Translations under genes and position numbers: made by a program | Source: Cyanoderma ruficeps | Lineage: Eukaryota > Chordata > Aves > Passeriformes > Timaliidae | Direction of reading: 5' to 3' | Length of the DNA stretch: 64,000 nt | Assembly (NCBI GenBank): GCA_008694505.1 | Contig: VZDJ01000219.1 | Location: forward strand, 10,716,350-10,780,349 | Part shown: piece after piece, positions 59,604-64,000 of the stretch | Numbering within the stretch: the first letter of the stretch is position 1 | Layout of the letters: the number at the start of each line of letters is the position of its first letter | Notes under the pieces: generated by a model | Told to the model about the DNA's origin: nothing | Databases searched by the model: none | Seen by the model: only the letters and a program-made list of their open reading frames with translations

Positions 59604-61635
59604 GTAAGGTATGTATTTTTTCTCCCCTGCTCTTGTATTTTTGCTCTTTTCTGAATGTCTACATGTGGGTAAAGCAGAGCATTAGCAACCTTTGAGTTTA
59701 TTGCTGTATTCATGCCATGCTCATACTGTGTCTGTAAATAAGCTTTGCTCTGTCTGAATTTAGAAAGCATTCACTAAGAATGAAGTGTTTTTATTGTCTT
59801 GGGCTTGAGGGGGTGTCTGTTTATGTGAAGCTCTTTATTGAACAAAATGCTCGCCGATGGTTGTGTGTTGCTGCTGGTGATGGATACTTGGTGATAGGAA
59901 TCCATGTTTTGAAAAACCCACCTGTTGTGTTCACTAATGACCGTAGTTCTGAGGGTCAGAGATGGGGAAAAATGAGGAGATGAAATATCCCAGTTGTAAT
60001 TCAGCCCTGTGCTTTCCTTTGGGCTTTGTACATTCTCACTCTTTGCAAAGGATGGAAATATCACTACCAGTTTCCTGTGTAACCGTGTTCCCCCTTTGTT
60101 GTGTAGGACTTAAATTTTTTGCCTGTGTGAGTGTTCTCATATCCACACAAATGTTGCCCTGGCTGGGCAGGAACTGTAGCAAGGAAATAAGCAACCATTT
60201 TCTGACAAGAAACTGAAGGCCAGGATGTATTGAAGATGGTGCTAGATGAGATTTTAGGGTAATACAGTCTCTGATTCTGTGGCTTCTTTTACCTAGGTCG
60301 AGTTATTTCTGTGAAGGCAAAATTCTCTGATTCAAAAAAAAAAAAAAAAAAANTCAAAAAAAAAAAAAAAAAAAAAAAAAGATAACAGATTTAAAGCAAT
60401 GGTTCCCAGATCTCAGTAGGGTGGTGGCAGATGATATTATCCTTTTTCATTTAGCACCTGGGTATTGACTTCCTTTATATGACTGAACCAGCACTATAAT
60501 CTTGTTGAGAAAAGTACAGCAGCAATATAACACCTGTGCTTGGTGTTAGTGGAGGAGCAGGGAAAAGAAGTCAAGACTTTCTTAAAAGCCTCTAAAATAA
60601 ACCACAATGCAGGTGAGTGTATATTAGTTCTCCTGCTTTTGATCTGGTTGCACTTGTCATGTTAGCTCTGGAAATTGTGGGCTCAAACTCTTATGCTCCA
60701 GCAGAGCTCTGCCAGTGTCTGGCAATTGCAGGGAAAAGTTGGTTGGAATAGCTTAAATTGGGTGCTTAACTTTTAAATGTTGAGGGTCAAGAAAGGTCTG
60801 TTCCATCCACAGCATGTGCTGTTAATTTGTACAGGAATTTCAAGCAAACAACACGGTTGCCAGGGCGAGGTTCCCGTCATTACAGCCCAGCTCTGCTTCT
60901 CTGCCTGCTCTGGTTTCTGGAAGGACAGCTTGTTAAACATTGCTCCTGCCTTTATTATCCTCTTCACTCCTGTTTATTCCCAAGCTTCTGCTCTTGTGAT
61001 TATAACACTTAAAAGGGATGGTTGTAGCAGAGATATTTCATAATCAAGAGAGCTTCTTGACTCTCGCAGAGAAAAAAATTGGCACTGTTAGAATGTAGAA
61101 ATCACAGCGGTTTTGTTTATTCCTTGTTTGGGTTTGAGATTTTTGAGTTGAAATATGTAAATCTTCCTTGCAATGAGGGTGTGAGTTTTGCTGGGTGTCC
61201 TAGGGTGTGTGAGGATCTGCTCCAGAGCTGTTGGTTGCTGGTGTGACTGTGGTGCTGCTCCTGCCTTGGACAGGGGGGCAGTAAATTAAATGAGCTCCCC
61301 TGTCATTCCTGAGCCAATCCAACTCTCACTCCAAGGTCTGTACAATTGATTTGTGTGAAACTATTATTATAAAGACATTAAACTCTAGGTTGGACTTTGA
61401 TTATACTTTTGCATTTTACTTCATGACCATCAGATTTAAAACTTGGTTCTTATTTAAATCTCACTCTTATGGAAACTTCATCTTTAAGAAGGACATTGGA
61501 GGTTGAGACGGTTCTGCTAAACTGTGAAGATTTGGCCAAACTGTTGTTGCTCACTTAAGTAGATTAGGCCTTTCTTTATCGGTTCTCTTCATCCTGGGGA
61601 CTCGGAATTACCAGAGTACTTGACTGCCATCAACT
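59604..61635. other. Anonymous non-coding stretch
   Basis: No gene recognised. It holds the interrupted poly-A tract at 60334-60380 listed separately. Frames of 60-96 codons on both strands at 59774-60216 and 60773-61043 have no family resemblance. Confidence 0.55.
60334..60380. repeat. Interrupted poly-A tract with an ambiguous base
   Basis: A19, one N (60353), TC, then A25. CR1 elements do not carry poly-A tails, so this is either slippage or the tail of another retrocopy. The N shows the true length is unresolved. Confidence 0.9.
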
Positions 61636-61735
61636 TTATCTGTTCCCACAACACCCTTGTAAGACAGAAGTGCTACTTATCCCCATTTTGTAAACGGTGA
61701 ATAAGAAACAGAGTCACTTCTAGGTCACTTTGAAG
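61636..61735 (-). repeat. MIR-like ancient SINE
   Basis: On the plus strand, TTATCTGTTCCCACAACACC, CTTGTAAGACAGAAGTGCTA, CTTATCCCCATTTTGTAAAC and AAGAAACAGAGTCACTTCTA, then GGTCACTTT. This follows the antisense MIR order '...cccacaacaaccctgtgaggtaggtactattatccccattttacagatgaggaaactgaggcacagag...aaggtcac'. It is the clearest MIR-like copy in the window, at about 100 bases. Confidence 0.6.
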
Positions 61736-62038
61736 TGGCAAACATCTGTCCCTGATTTTCAGGCAGTCTAAGTGCACAAGCTGCATCCCACAGCTGCAGG
61801 CACACAGCCCTGGCTGAGCACAAGATTTGGATGTGGATCTTTATGAGGTCACTGCTCCCACCTAATCCAGTTTCTTCCATGTGTCCTGCTCTCCCAAGTC
61901 GAGAGGGTTTTAATTAAGTGATTACAGTAACACTTAATGACATCGGGACTCAACGTTCCCCTCCCTATCTCTACTGAAAAGTGAAACATCTGCTCAGATA
62001 ATGTGAGCTGAATTCATTCATCTTTGCAGCTGAGTGTT

Positions 62039-62052
62039 TGCTCACGTGAGCA
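62039..62052. promoter_or_regulatory. Perfect 14-bp E-box palindrome
   Basis: TGCTCACGTGAGCA, identical to the centre of the palindrome at 47678-47697. A CACGTG core in an extended CTCACGTGAG context is bound well by bHLH-ZIP factors. Function is inference. Confidence 0.3.
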
Positions 62053-62219
62053 GATTCCCTTTTAGCAACACTGTGAAATTGTGCTGATGGTAATCTTGTT
62101 GTATGAGGAATTAGTTTAAATGGATCTGCAGATAACGTGCAGAGCAATAGTTTTTTCCTGAAATTGCTCATTTTTGGATTAGTAGTAAAATGCTCTGTTC
62201 GGCTGAGAAGGCACATTTA

Positions 62220-62420
62220 ATAAATATGTAGGAGAAATTTTTAAGTAGCCATTACACATAGTTAATAAATTTTATCTCGCAAGTAGAATTGGAAAAAAAC
62301 CTGTTCATTTAATGTGTTTTATGGCTCTCATAGCAATTAATTGTCTTCATTACATGAACATAAATCCTCAATGTAATTCACCTTTTTCAGATTAATTGCT
62401 ATGGAAATTTCCCCTTTGCT
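62220..62420. other. AT-rich, TAATTA-bearing block, possible conserved non-coding element
   Basis: Contains ATAGTTAATAAATTTTATCT, AGCAATTAATTGTCTTCATT, CATGAACATAAATCCTCAAT, TGTAATTCACC and CAGATTAATTGCTATGG. The homeodomain-like cores are non-repetitive and there is no transposon signature. Conservation was not tested. Confidence 0.3.
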
Positions 62421-62717
62421 TTGTTTAGACTAGTAATATTATTTCTCTTTTCTAAAAGTTGAATCTTAATATCACGTTTTTTACCTTTTCCAGATGTTCT
62501 GTAAATCAGTTCCAGTTAAAAAGATCTCTGTGCTCCAGGCCAGTGCAGGGGTGGTGTTGCAGCTGTGATGTTCTGATCAGCTGAAGCAGAAATTTCAAGC
62601 TCTGCTTGACCTGCAGCAGAGCAGTGGGCAGGTCTCCTCTCTCATACTTTGGTCTAATGAAAAACTTATTATTTCTTTCTTCAACTTTTTCTTGTTTTTT
62701 ATATGATTTTATTTATT

Positions 62718-62741
62718 AAATCAGGAAAAACTTCCTGATTT
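62718..62741. repeat. Perfect short inverted repeat (10-bp stem, 4-base loop)
   Basis: AAATCAGGAA, loop AAAC, TTCCTGATTT. It is flanked by TATATGATTTTAT and GATTTTATATGAC, so a near direct repeat surrounds it. The stem is too short and AT-rich for a microRNA precursor. Confidence 0.85.
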
Positions 62742-64000
62742 TATATGACTAGGGGTTTGGCTCTCACAGGAAGACCCTAATGCAACTTTTCAGTGTCTTC
62801 GCTGAGGGGTACAGCTGGCTGTGTCTGAATATTTGTCAGTAAAATTGTCCTCCAACATTATTGAGGGAAAATTTTGGTTGGAGCATCACAGGATTGATGC
62901 TTGAATTCCCAAAATTAAATTAAAAGCTGTATTTTGATTAAAGCCTTTATTCTCCTGGATTGAATTTTGCACACCAAACAGGACAAGAGGACAGCATGCA
63001 GGATCGTGTTTTACATATGTTTTTTTATCAGTGAGCAGACTGAGCTTGTTTGCATGAATAACATTTATGCAAATATTTTCTAGTGTTCCTCTGGACTGTT
63101 TTGCCAGGGCGAGGAAATAAAACAGCTATTATATTGTTGTTGCAAGATCAGCAGACTGGCAGTTAAGGTATCAATTCCCTTGATGATGCCACTTCTGCAG
63201 CCCCATTCACTCAGCTTCTCCTGACAGGGCTTTTATTGAATCCATCAACCTGACACATATCAAAGCACAATTTCTGATAACAAATATCTTGTTGTAAAAT
63301 GAATTAAAAAGGTGATAGCAGCGGCAGAACCCGAGTTGAATTGCTGGAAGAAAATAAGAAACTCCAAAACTAACATGAGGTTCTTAAGATACCAATCACA
63401 GAACAGTAATATAATAGTCCTTCACCTGTTCTCCTGAAGTACTGAGGAGTCAGTGGGTCTGTCTGAAGTCATACAAATGGCCTTGCTCCTGGGCTGGCAG
63501 CCTGTGGCTCTGCCTGCTGCCCTCTGATGTTTGCAGTGGTGCTTCAGAGGGCCTGATGAAGTTGGGGTTTGTTTTCTCCTGGAGACCTTTCCACTGCAAG
63601 GACCAGCAGTGTCCTTGTAATAACTCTGCACTCCAGTTGTGCAGGGGTGTGGAGGCTGAGGAGTGGGAGATGCTGGTTCTGAGTGGAGCACGTGTTCTTT
63701 CCAAAGCAGTTTGGAGCCCCTTGTCCTCTGCAGAGCTGCTGCTTGGCAGCCCCTGGGCCGTGTCTGAGGCAGAGTCCAGCCAGGGTGGAAAAGGGACGAT
63801 GTTTCTTTGGGCTGCAGATGTTTTGAAATTAGCTGGCTCAAAACCTTTGTCTGAGAACGGATTTTCTCTGTCTCCTTGCAACCTTCTCCTATCTGTTTTG
63901 CTGTCTTCATCCTGCTTTTCCATTCCCTTTGGTTTTGCATCTCTCAGAGGACAAGCAGCTTCTGGCAGGGCTACTTTTGCAGTGGTACTGCTCTCACTCT

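Larger units (their letters stand above)
61736..64000. other. Anonymous non-coding stretch at the right edge
   Basis: No gene recognised. It contains an AT-rich TAATTA-bearing block at 62220-62420, a 14-bp palindrome at 62039-62052 and a short hairpin at 62718-62741. The last ~520 bases are open on the minus strand in two overlapping ATG frames (172 and 157 codons, starts at 63940 and 63923). Both are hydrophilic and Ser/Gln-rich, match nothing, and are probably chance in a stop-poor patch. Confidence 0.5.

Noticed and set aside
1..64000. Search for operons, CRISPR arrays, toxin-antitoxin or defence systems
   Set aside because: The sequence is vertebrate-type. There are no regularly spaced repeats, no tandem coding frames and no bacterial-style gene layout.

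Overview
The window looks like ordinary non-coding nuclear DNA from a bird. The main evidence is a scatter of short, 5'-truncated CR1 LINE 3' ends whose phrasing is the avian type (at 1291, 17061, 18225, 42141 and 58545), two LTR-like fragments of avian ERV style, low interspersed-repeat density, depleted CpG and no dense gene packing. A songbird-like genome is plausible, but species and locus cannot be fixed from the sequence. I found no gene I can name, no rRNA or tRNA, no CRISPR array, no CpG-island promoter and no prokaryotic or plasmid content. The window could be a large intron or an intergenic desert.

Layout. 0-9.6 kb: anonymous sequence with one CR1 end, one possible MIR scrap and one weak exon candidate at 1098-1255. 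9.6-10 kb: an old, deep-branching CR1/L3-like relic. 10-22 kb: a 41-bp tandem duplication, a MIR-like SINE, two avian CR1 ends, an older CR1 relic at 21.6 kb and a minus-strand terminal-exon candidate at 20.0 kb. 22-42 kb: one LTR-like fragment, a poly-C tract, AT-rich blocks and a MIR-like SINE at 33.2 kb. 42-48.3 kb: the longest avian CR1 end, then two ancient CR1/L3-like pol-region relics (46.4 and 47.2-48.3 kb). 48-64 kb: a second possible LTR fragment, one more CR1 end, a MIR-like SINE at 61.6 kb, one well-framed exon-like segment at 59.4 kb, and several AT-rich blocks full of TAATTA-type cores that could be conserved non-coding elements.

The open reading frames are short, many begin at non-ATG codons, and none matches a family I recognise. 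The long ones are best explained as chance. There is no set of genes working together. I looked for an undescribed system and did not find one. The observations most worth checking are the ancient LINE mosaic at 46.4-48.3 kb, the MIR-like relics, the three unsupported exon candidates, and a 14-bp E-box palindrome that occurs twice. Repeat calls rest on remembered family consensus patterns, not on a database search.
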